From JBATTK01 sp049670505 (lineage in GTDB: Bacteria; Bacteroidota; Bacteroidia; Flavobacteriales; Flavobacteriaceae): DNA of 20,807 bases. The notes under the pieces were generated by a model. The model had not been told where the DNA came from. It saw only the letters and a program-made list of their open reading frames with translations, and searched no databases. The number at the start of each line of letters is the position of its first letter. Position 1 is the first letter of the stretch. Location: NCBI GenBank assembly GCA_049670505.1, contig JBATTK010000134.1:1-20807 (forward strand). The letters run 5' to 3'. Below are positions 7,419 to 14,170 of this stretch, in pieces. The translations under genes and the position numbers were made by a program.

Positions 7419-7964
7419 ATGCAACAAACCTCCGAGCAGTACGATACGGTCATAAATAGTTGTCGAGATTTATTTTTAAAAAAGATGAAGGATTATGGCA
7501 GCGCATGGCGTATTTTACGACTTCCCTCCTTAACCGATCAGATTTATATTAAGGCACAGCGGATAAGGAGCTTACAGGAGAATGCAGTGCGAAAAGTAGA
7601 TGAAGGCGAAAGTGCAGAGTTTATGGGGATTATCAACTATGCAATAATGGCCTTGATACAATTGGAGAAGGGTATTGTGGACCAGCCTGATCTGTCATTG
7701 GAGGAGGCTCTTGTACTATATGACAAACACATAAAGATTACCAAAGCGCTTATGGAGGATAAGAATCATGATTATGGCGAGGCATGGCGAGATATACGCG
7801 TAAGTTCGTTGACCGATCTGATTATACAGAAGTTGCTTCGCGTTAAGCAGATAGAGGATAATAAGGGAAAAACTTTGGTAAGTGAAGGCATAGATGCCAA
7901 TTATCAGGATATGATCAATTATTCCGTATTCGCAATGATACATATGAATTCAAACCCCAAATAG
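7419..7964 (+). CDS. DUF1599 family protein (internally duplicated)
   Basis: This 181-residue soluble protein is made of two homologous halves. Each has a DYG-x-AW motif (DYGSAW 25-30, DYGEAW 118-123), an SLTD motif (37-40 and 130-133) and a closing helix (IINYAIMALIQL 71-82, DMINYSVFAMIHM 164-176). This is the Bacteroidota family DUF1599, annotated in some databases as nucleotide-modification-associated. No enzyme activity is established that I know of. An AAGGA four bases before the ATG at 7419 may serve as a ribosome binding site. The stop is followed after one base by the start of the DoxX-like gene, so they form one transcription unit running on towards tpiA. The gene is divergent from folP across a 115-bp AT-rich space with a 12-bp palindrome at 7378-7389. 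Confidence 0.88.
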   Translation: MQQTSEQYDTVINSCRDLFLKKMKDYGSAWRILRLPSLTDQIYIKAQRIRSLQENAVRKVDEGESAEFMGIINYAIMALIQLEKGIVDQPDLSLEEALVLYDKHIKITKALMEDKNHDYGEAWRDIRVSSLTDLIIQKLLRVKQIEDNKGKTLVSEGIDANYQDMINYSVFAMIHMNSNPK

Positions 7965-7965
7965 C

Positions 7966-9063
7966 ATGAAGATACTTGTAGGTTTCTCAAGAATAGTTGT
8001 AGGGATTCTTTTTATTGTTAGCGGATTTATTAAGCTTAACGACCCCGTGGGCTTTTCCTTTAAGCTGGAAGAGTATTTTAGCCAAGGCGTATTGGATCTT
8101 CCTTTTTTAATGCCCTATGCCCTTACCATATCCATTATTGTAGTCATTTTTGAAGTATTGTTAGGTGTAATGCTCTTAGTGGGATTCCGTATAAAATTTA
8201 CCATATGGAGTCTATTGTTAATGATTGTTTTTTTTACGTTCCTCACCTTTTATTCGGCGTATTTTAATAAAGTAACGGATTGTGGATGCTTTGGGGATGC
8301 CATAAAATTGACACCTTGGGAATCCTTTACAAAAGACGTGATTTTATTGGTGTTGATCATAATTTTGTTTGTGGGCAGAAAGTCTATAAAATCCATGCTT
8401 TCATCCAATGGGAAACGTATCGTTACTTTAGCGGCCTTGGTTTTCTGTATTGCTTTTGCGTATTATATATTGAACCATTTGCCCGCTGTGGATTTTAGAC
8501 CCTATAAGATCGGGACGAACATTGAAGCGGGGATGCGTGTTCCGGAAAACGCCCCGAAAGCTATTTTTGAATACGCTTGGAAGTTTAAGGTGGGCGATGA
8601 AGAAAAAATAGTAGTGACCAATGGAGATTATCCCACGGTGGACGGTGAGTTCATAGATGTGGAAACAACGGAAATACAAAAAGGCTATGAGCCACCAATA
8701 CATGATTTCACTATTGAACAAAATGGTGAAGACCAGGCTTCCTTCTTATTGCAGGAAGACAAATTGGTGATGGTTATAGCCTATGACCTTAGAAAGAGTA
8801 ATTATGATTATTTTGGGGAAATTAGGGAAGCCACGGATGAAGCCATAAAGAAGGGGTATAAAGTAATTGGAATGTCGGCCTCCGGACCGGAACAAGCGGC
8901 TGCAATCATCAAGGAGTATAAGCTCAATTTTGATTTCTATTTCACCGATGAGACTACGCTAAAAACCATTACACGCGCTAACCCCAGTATACTGGTCTTG
9001 CAAAAAGGAACCATACAACAAAAAGTACATTATAATGATTTGGATGAATTGGTGTTCCAGTAG
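7966..9063 (+). CDS. DoxX-like membrane protein with thioredoxin-like C-terminal domain (BT_3928 family)
   Basis: The 365-residue protein starts with a DoxX/MauE-like membrane domain (spans near 5-24, 50-72, 76-97, 120-137 and 151-168). This includes the conserved SGFIKLNDPVGF opening and a CGCFGD motif (106-111) just after the third span. A periplasmic-looking region follows, containing VVTNGDYPTVDGEF, and from about 245 a thioredoxin-like fold (LVMVIAYDLRKSNYDYFGEIREA...GYKVIGMSAS...DFYFTDETTLKTITRANPSILVLQKG). The thioredoxin-like part lacks a CxxC pair, so it is probably not a classical disulfide reductase. The cysteines near the membrane may be the redox-active ones. The family is Bacteroidota-specific and without proven function. 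It starts one base after the DUF1599 gene and precedes tpiA, an arrangement I recall as conserved in the phylum. Confidence 0.85.
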   Translation: MKILVGFSRIVVGILFIVSGFIKLNDPVGFSFKLEEYFSQGVLDLPFLMPYALTISIIVVIFEVLLGVMLLVGFRIKFTIWSLLLMIVFFTFLTFYSAYFNKVTDCGCFGDAIKLTPWESFTKDVILLVLIIILFVGRKSIKSMLSSNGKRIVTLAALVFCIAFAYYILNHLPAVDFRPYKIGTNIEAGMRVPENAPKAIFEYAWKFKVGDEEKIVVTNGDYPTVDGEFIDVETTEIQKGYEPPIHDFTIEQNGEDQASFLLQEDKLVMVIAYDLRKSNYDYFGEIREATDEAIKKGYKVIGMSASGPEQAAAIIKEYKLNFDFYFTDETTLKTITRANPSILVLQKGTIQQKVHYNDLDELVFQ

Positions 9064-9082
9064 TTTCAAATTTATGAAACTA
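9061..9082. repeat. 8-bp inverted repeat at the end of the DoxX-like gene
   Basis: TAGTTTCA (9061-9068) and TGAAACTA (9075-9082) form a perfect stem around AATTTA, beginning at the stop codon. No T-run follows, so it is a weak terminator at best. It may instead slow or process the mRNA before tpiA. Confidence 0.5.
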
Positions 9083-9086
9083 CGAA

Positions 9087-9114
9087 CACTAAACCACAAA
9101 CGCTAAACCACAAA
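9087..9114. repeat. Tandem 14-bp direct repeat before tpiA
   Basis: CACTAAACCACAAA (9087-9100) is followed immediately by CGCTAAACCACAAA (9101-9114), differing at one base. It ends two bases before the tpiA start and would lie in the translation initiation region. Confidence 0.7.
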
Positions 9115-9116
9115 AA

Positions 9117-9866
9117 ATGAGAAGTAAAATAGTTGCGGGAAATTGGAAGATGAATAAAAATCTTGCCGAGACAGAAAAATTATTAACGGAACTTTCGGCA
9201 AAATTACCGGATACCGAAGCAGAGGTAATGGTAGCGCCTACATTTGTAAATCTTTCCGGAGCGGTGCATACCTTGGAGGCTTCTACCATACAGGTAATTG
9301 CCCAAAATATGCACTTTGCCACCAGTGGTGCCTATACCGGTGAAATATCCGCCGATATGTTATTGCATATCGGCATAGATACCGTTATCATAGGGCATTC
9401 CGAACGAAGGGCCTATTTTGGGGAAACCGATGAAATATTGGCCAAAAAGGTGGTAGCTGCCTTGGAAAAAAATATGCGGGTCATGTTTTGTTTTGGGGAA
9501 GAGTTGGAAGATCGTAAATCCGGTAACCATTTTAAGATAGTGGAAGGTCAGTTGAAGAACGCACTCTTTGATTTGGAAGCAAGCGCTTGGGATAGCATCA
9601 TACTGGCCTATGAACCTGTTTGGGCCATTGGTACGGGAGAAACGGCTTCGCCGGAACAGGCACAGGAAATGCATGCATTTATCCGTAAAACCATTGTTGC
9701 GGCCTATGACACGTCCATAGCGAATAAGGTATCCATTTTGTACGGTGGGAGTGTAAAGCCTTCGAACGCAAAGGAGATTTTTTCGAAACCGGACGTAGAT
9801 GGTGGACTGATTGGCGGCGCTTCACTTGTTGCAGATGACTTTGTGGCTATCATCAAAGCCATTTGA
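9117..9866 (+). CDS. tpiA: Triose-phosphate isomerase
   Basis: TpiA interconverts dihydroxyacetone phosphate and glyceraldehyde 3-phosphate in glycolysis and gluconeogenesis. The 249 aa show every active-site feature: N9 and K11 in GNWKMNK, electrophile H94 in GHSERR, catalytic base E166 in AYEPVWAIGTG (the flexible loop 6 follows it), and the phosphate-binding YGGSVKP (209-215) and GLIGGASL. Length is normal and the protein is a cytoplasmic dimeric TIM barrel. It lies 53 bp after the DoxX-like gene, with an inverted repeat and a tandem repeat in between, and ends before a rho-independent terminator. It is therefore probably the last gene of the DUF1599 operon, perhaps with its own regulation. 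Confidence 0.97.
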   Translation: MRSKIVAGNWKMNKNLAETEKLLTELSAKLPDTEAEVMVAPTFVNLSGAVHTLEASTIQVIAQNMHFATSGAYTGEISADMLLHIGIDTVIIGHSERRAYFGETDEILAKKVVAALEKNMRVMFCFGEELEDRKSGNHFKIVEGQLKNALFDLEASAWDSIILAYEPVWAIGTGETASPEQAQEMHAFIRKTIVAAYDTSIANKVSILYGGSVKPSNAKEIFSKPDVDGGLIGGASLVADDFVAIIKAI

Positions 9867-9891
9867 ATTTTGATAAGGTCTAAATAAATGA

Positions 9892-9930
9892 ACCCATCGT
9901 CCTTTGGAGACGATTTTCGGGTATTTTTTT
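9892..9930 (+). terminator. Rho-independent terminator after tpiA
   Basis: A 6-bp stem (9896-9901 with 9909-9914) is extended by ACCC/GGGT (9892-9895 with 9919-9922) across a 4-nt bulge and is followed by seven T (9924-9930). It begins 26 nt after the tpiA stop. Confidence 0.65.
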
Positions 9931-9959
9931 GAAACTCCCGTAGTACTACCATATTTCTG
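9928..9959 (+). promoter_or_regulatory. Possible prmA promoter giving a leaderless mRNA
   Basis: TTTG (9928-9931), a 20-nt spacer and TATTTCTG (9952-9959) match TTTG / TAnnTTTG with one mismatch. The spacer contains a perfect 10-bp palindrome GTAGTACTAC (9940-9949). The prmA ATG begins only 4 bases after the -7 element, so transcription would start at or very near the start codon. Confidence 0.4.
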
Positions 9960-9962
9960 AAA

Positions 9963-10799
9963 ATGCCGAAAGACACATACATAGAATACACTTTTACGGT
10001 AAATCCGTTGGAGCCGGCCACCGATATCCTTATAGCAGAATTGGGAGAAGCTGGGTTTGAAAGTTTTGTGGAGATCCCTGATGGCGTTTTGGCATATTTA
10101 AAAAAGGAAGATTGGAACGATGCTATTTTACGCGATATCCAGATTCTTAAAAACCCCGATTTTCAAATCGATTTTACCACTTTGGACATAGCACAACAAA
10201 ATTGGAATGCCGTTTGGGAACAGAATTTCAATCCCATAGAAGTAGGCGATACCTGTGTGGTCCGTGCACCCTTCCATGAAAAAGCCAATGTATTGTTCGA
10301 TATAGTGATAGCGCCCAAAATGAGCTTTGGGACGGGGCATCATGAAACCACCCATATGATGATACAACATATACTTGACCATGATTTTAAAGGAAAATCG
10401 GTGTTGGATATGGGAAGTGGTACCGGTGTTTTGGCCATTCTTACGGCCATGAAAGGTGCTTCATCCGTAGATGCCATTGATATTGATCATTGGTCTTACT
10501 TAAATGCAAAAGAGAATGTGGCTAGAAATGGCTGTGAACAGGTACGGATATTTGAAGGGGACGTCGGTATATTGGGCAATAAAAAATATGATATCATTTT
10601 AGCCAATATCAATAGAAATATCCTTCTTAGGGATATTCCCATATATGCTCAATGCCTTGCCAAAAAAGGCAGTGTTTTTTTAAGTGGTTTTTACCAAGAG
10701 GATATGCACCTTATTTCACAAAAGTGCAAGGAATTTAGGTTAAAATTTGAAAAAAATCTTAAAAATAATAATTGGGTTGCAGCAAAATATGTATTTTAG
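9963..10799 (+). CDS. prmA: Ribosomal protein L11 methyltransferase
   Basis: PrmA trimethylates ribosomal protein L11 using S-adenosylmethionine. The 278 aa contain an N-terminal substrate-recognition domain (about 1-85) and a Rossmann methyltransferase domain. Visible motifs are SFGTGHHETT (121-130, the PrmA hallmark), the SAM-binding DMGSGTGVL (149-157), the acidic end of strand 2 (DAIDID, about 170-175) and ANINRNIL (214-221, in the catalytic NPPY position). Length is slightly below the E. coli protein, as usual in Bacteroidota. It starts 33 bp beyond the terminator T-run of tpiA and ends 20 bp before clpS on the same strand, so it is likely transcribed with clpS. Cytoplasmic. Confidence 0.95.
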   Translation: MPKDTYIEYTFTVNPLEPATDILIAELGEAGFESFVEIPDGVLAYLKKEDWNDAILRDIQILKNPDFQIDFTTLDIAQQNWNAVWEQNFNPIEVGDTCVVRAPFHEKANVLFDIVIAPKMSFGTGHHETTHMMIQHILDHDFKGKSVLDMGSGTGVLAILTAMKGASSVDAIDIDHWSYLNAKENVARNGCEQVRIFEGDVGILGNKKYDIILANINRNILLRDIPIYAQCLAKKGSVFLSGFYQEDMHLISQKCKEFRLKFEKNLKNNNWVAAKYVF

Positions 10800-10819
10800 A
10801 CTATGTAAAGCCTACATCT

Positions 10820-11095
10820 ATGAGTACCAAGGAAAAACAGTCGGAAGACCTTCTCTTGGAGGAGGATACGGTTAAACAAAGCGAGATAGTGTTGTTCAAT
10901 GACGATGTTAATACCTTTGAACATGTCATTGAAACCCTCATCAGTGTTTGTGACCATAGTGCGGAACAGGCAGAACAATGTTCCCTTATTGTACATTACA
11001 ATGGAAAATGTACCGTTAAAACAGGGGAATATGATGATTTAAAGCCCCGTTGCAGTAGACTTTTACAGGCTGGGCTTAGTGCGGAAATCGTCTGA
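10820..11095 (+). CDS. clpS: ATP-dependent Clp protease adaptor ClpS
   Basis: ClpS delivers N-degron proteins to ClpA/ClpC-ClpP. The 91-residue protein has a flexible acidic N-terminus (about 1-25) and the conserved core. The core shows the VLFNDDVNTFEHVIETL motif, whose Asn-Asp-Asp lines the N-terminal-residue pocket, and the IVHYNGKCTVKTGEY motif with the pocket histidine. It ends with the last helix (CSRLLQAGLSAEIV). I chose the ATG at 10820: a longer reading from 10772 would overlap prmA and add a non-conserved leader. The 20-bp spacing after prmA suggests one operon. The 69 bp after the stop show no clear terminator. Confidence 0.93.
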   Translation: MSTKEKQSEDLLLEEDTVKQSEIVLFNDDVNTFEHVIETLISVCDHSAEQAEQCSLIVHYNGKCTVKTGEYDDLKPRCSRLLQAGLSAEIV

Positions 11096-11164
11096 TTTTT
11101 CTAACTCCACCCGTATTGATTTTCTTTTCATACCTTTAATAAGGAACCATCCCCTATACAAAAC

Positions 11165-13972
11165 ATGGCTTTGAGAGTCCTTGTCCTTTTTTTTACCACC
11201 CTTTTTTATTTTCAGGGGTATGGTCAGGAATTGCCTCCCATTGAAAATTTTACGCCGATCGACTACGGTGCGGAGAATCAAAATTGGGCCATATCCCAAT
11301 CCAAGGAGAAGGATATCTATATAGCCAATAACAGCGGTTTATTAGAGTTTAATGGGGCTCAATGGAAATTATATCACTCGCCCAACCGTTCCGAAATAAG
11401 ATCGGTAAGGGCTATTGATGATGTAATTTATACGGGCTGCTATATGGAATTCGGGTATTGGAAAAGAGACGAGTTCCATGGGTTGAAATATTATTCGTTA
11501 TCGGAAAACAGTAAGACCCCTCTCCTGGAAGATGAAGTATTCTGGAATATTTTGGAATACGATGATTGGGTCTTATTTCAATCCCTACAGCGTATTTACA
11601 TATATAATACTACGGATGAATCTATTAATGTAATAGATTCCAACTCTACCAGGGCACAGATATTCGATTTTGATGATAGCGTATATTTTCAAAAAATAAA
11701 CCAGGGAATTTTTAGGATCGACAACGGCACTTCGGTGCTGGTCTCAGCGCACCCTATTGTTAAAAAAAATATTGTCGTTGGTATTTTTAGAGTAAATAAT
11801 TTACCGTTGATTTTAACGGAGCAGGGTACATTTTACTTTTTGGACGGTGATAATCTCATCCCATGGAAAACGAAGATCGATACGGAATTGACAGCTTTCA
11901 GTGTGTATAGTAGCATTCAGTTGAGAGATAACAGTATTGTATTGGGGACCATATCCAATGGAATATACCATATTGATGATAAAGGGGAGATACTTCAAAA
12001 AATAAATCAGGAAAAAGGTCTGAACAACAACACGGTACTATCCATTTTTGAAGATATGGAGCGTAATCTTTGGTTGGGACTGGATAATGGTGTCAGTGTT
12101 ATAAACTTGGATTCCCCGTTTAAGGAATACAGTGATAAGTTTGGAAAATTGGGAGTAGTTTATGCATCCATAATTTTTGAGGACTATCTATACTTGGGTA
12201 CAAATCAGGGATTGTTATTTAAAAAAATGGGGACGGACGATACATTTAGCTTCATAGAGAGTACAAACGGGCAGGTGTGGTGCTTAAAAGAGATAGACGG
12301 TACACTGTTCTGCGGACATAATGCCGGAACTTTTTTAATAGATCAAAATTCAGCGCTATTAGTATCGGATTTTCCGGGCACTTGGGATATTAAGAAGATA
12401 AAAAATAATCCTAACCTGCTGTTGCAGGGAAATTATAATGGCCTAAGTATTATTGAAAAGAAAGACGATAGCTGGAGATTCAGAAATAAGATTGAAGGAT
12501 TCACCAATTCAAGCCGATTCTATGAATTTATCGGAGAAAACAAAATTGTAGTGAACCACGAATACAAGGGAATATATAAATTGGATGTAGATCCGGGATA
12601 TGTTAAAGTTCTTAATTTGGAAAGGGAAGCTTCTAAAGGCATTGGCGCCAGTTTGGTAACCTATAATGGGGATGTGCTATACACCACGGACAAAGGTGTA
12701 TTCAAGTTTAATGAAAATCAACAGAAGTTTAGTTCGGATAGTATATGGAGAAGCAAATTCTTTGCGGAGAAAGAATGGCCCATCGGTATTTTAATGCCAG
12801 ACCCCAAGGCAAAGAGGTTATGGTGCTTTACCAATCAAAATATCCTTTTCGTGTCGCCCGGAAAATTCAATAATGCTCCAAGGGCTACCAAAATCTCCGT
12901 TCCTTCTTTTTTTAGGAAAAATCTTGGTGTCCTGGGTTTTGAAAGCATGACCCCCTTGAAGGATGAGCGATATTTGATAGGAATCTCCAATGGATATATC
13001 ACTTTGGATTTGGATAAATTAAAAACCAAGGAATATTTGGTACGTATAAGTTCCGTTTTCAAAAAATCCAGGGATTCGCAATTGGAAAAGGTAAGATTGA
13101 CGCATAATGGAACCTTTAAGTTTTCAGAGAATAATTTGAATTTTTCTTATAACGTACCGGAATTCGATAAATACACAGCGGTTAAATATCAATATAAACT
13201 TGATGGAATTTATGACACATGGAGCGATTGGTCCATAGCATCCGAGGTGTCTTTTGAAAACTTACCGTATGGCACATATTCTTTTATGGTAAGGGCCAAG
13301 GCGGGCAATACCTTAACGGAAAATGTTGCGTCCTTTGATTTTGAAATAAACCGACCTTGGTATTTATCCAATGGGGCACTGCTGGGATATGGTCTGCTTA
13401 TTATCCTTTTTTCCATATTAATCCATAGGTTGTACAGATCCTATTATAGGAAACAGCAAATATTGCTTTTAAAGGAGAACAAGAAAAAATTAAAGCGAAA
13501 AAAACTAAAAGCCCAGAAAAAAGTTGCCCAGATCAAGAATGAAAAATTACGCCAAGAGATCGAAAGTAAAAATAGGGAACTTGCAGTGTCTACCATGAGC
13601 ATTATCCGTAAGAACGAATTTTTAAATAGAATTAAGGGCCAACTGAATGAAGCAAGTAATGATACTCAAATTAAATCCGTAATAAGGACCATAGACCGTG
13701 ATATTAATAATTCCGACGATTGGAAATTTTTTGAGGAGGCGTTCAATAATGCGGACAAGGATTTTTTAAAGAAAGTAAAGGGTTTACATTCGAATTTAAC
13801 ACCCAACGATCTAAGACTATGCGCTTACTTAAGACTAAACCTCTCCTCCAAAGAAATTGCTCCTTTACTTAATATTTCTGTCCGAAGTGTAGAAGTAAAA
13901 CGGTATCGTCTTCGAAAAAAAATGGAACTTCCACACGAAGATAGCCTTACCAGCTACATTTTAAACTTGTAA
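11165..13972 (+). CDS. Membrane-spanning one-component regulator: beta-propeller, Y_Y_Y domain, LuxR-type HTH
   Basis: This 935-residue regulator has a signal peptide (MALRVLVLFFTTLFYFQGYGQ). A large periplasmic beta-propeller follows (about 22-640, with repeats such as GGLxxxN-type NLWLGLDNGVSVIN and YLGTNQGLLFKK), then a triple-tyrosine Y_Y_Y domain (about 655-735, with VKYQYKLDGIYDTWSDW and LPYGTYSFMVRAKAG). After these come one transmembrane helix (about 738-760), a highly charged coiled coil (about 765-830) and a C-terminal winged or LuxR-like HTH (about 877-930, LTPNDLRLCAYLRLNLSSKEIAPLLNISVRSVEVKRYRLRKKM). There is no histidine kinase or receiver domain, so it is not a hybrid two-component system. 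Periplasmic ligand binding would be passed straight to DNA binding at the membrane, as for SusR-like regulators. It directly precedes the SusC/SusD genes on the same strand and is their likely activator. A TACCTTTA (11131-11138) upstream resembles a -7 element but has no good -33 partner. Confidence 0.88.
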   Translation: MALRVLVLFFTTLFYFQGYGQELPPIENFTPIDYGAENQNWAISQSKEKDIYIANNSGLLEFNGAQWKLYHSPNRSEIRSVRAIDDVIYTGCYMEFGYWKRDEFHGLKYYSLSENSKTPLLEDEVFWNILEYDDWVLFQSLQRIYIYNTTDESINVIDSNSTRAQIFDFDDSVYFQKINQGIFRIDNGTSVLVSAHPIVKKNIVVGIFRVNNLPLILTEQGTFYFLDGDNLIPWKTKIDTELTAFSVYSSIQLRDNSIVLGTISNGIYHIDDKGEILQKINQEKGLNNNTVLSIFEDMERNLWLGLDNGVSVINLDSPFKEYSDKFGKLGVVYASIIFEDYLYLGTNQGLLFKKMGTDDTFSFIESTNGQVWCLKEIDGTLFCGHNAGTFLIDQNSALLVSDFPGTWDIKKIKNNPNLLLQGNYNGLSIIEKKDDSWRFRNKIEGFTNSSRFYEFIGENKIVVNHEYKGIYKLDVDPGYVKVLNLEREASKGIGASLVTYNGDVLYTTDKGVFKFNENQQKFSSDSIWRSKFFAEKEWPIGILMPDPKAKRLWCFTNQNILFVSPGKFNNAPRATKISVPSFFRKNLGVLGFESMTPLKDERYLIGISNGYITLDLDKLKTKEYLVRISSVFKKSRDSQLEKVRLTHNGTFKFSENNLNFSYNVPEFDKYTAVKYQYKLDGIYDTWSDWSIASEVSFENLPYGTYSFMVRAKAGNTLTENVASFDFEINRPWYLSNGALLGYGLLIILFSILIHRLYRSYYRKQQILLLKENKKKLKRKKLKAQKKVAQIKNEKLRQEIESKNRELAVSTMSIIRKNEFLNRIKGQLNEASNDTQIKSVIRTIDRDINNSDDWKFFEEAFNNADKDFLKKVKGLHSNLTPNDLRLCAYLRLNLSSKEIAPLLNISVRSVEVKRYRLRKKMELPHEDSLTSYILNL

Positions 13973-14170
13973 TCTTCACAACATTTACATTTTCTACCCC
14001 AACATTACCCATACAAAGTGATATTTCATAATAAAACGTTAAGGTTTTTATATTTTTATAATATTGCCAAACCGTTAATAATTTGGGTGTTTTTCTGCTA
14101 AAAATACATTTCAGACTACTTTTTTTTGAATTTGTATATTTTTTGTAGTGGTCTATTCTTTTGACATACT
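13973..14170 (+). promoter_or_regulatory. susC-like upstream region: candidate promoter and operator repeats
   Basis: This 198-bp AT-rich spacer holds no gene. TATATTTT (14135-14142) resembles a -7 element, with TTTC (14109-14112) 22 nt upstream. Two near-identical direct repeats, AAAACGTTAA (14033-14042) and AAACCGTTAA (14069-14078), lie 36 bp apart. Two TACCC boxes (13995 and 14006) are 11 bp apart, one helical turn. A 5-bp hairpin with a T-run (14067-14094) could be a weak terminator for the regulator gene. All are inferred from pattern alone. Confidence 0.4.

Noticed and set aside
10772..10819. Longer ClpS reading from an ATG inside prmA
   Set aside because: The extra 16 residues overlap prmA in another frame and do not match the known ClpS N-terminus; the ATG at 10820 has normal spacing.
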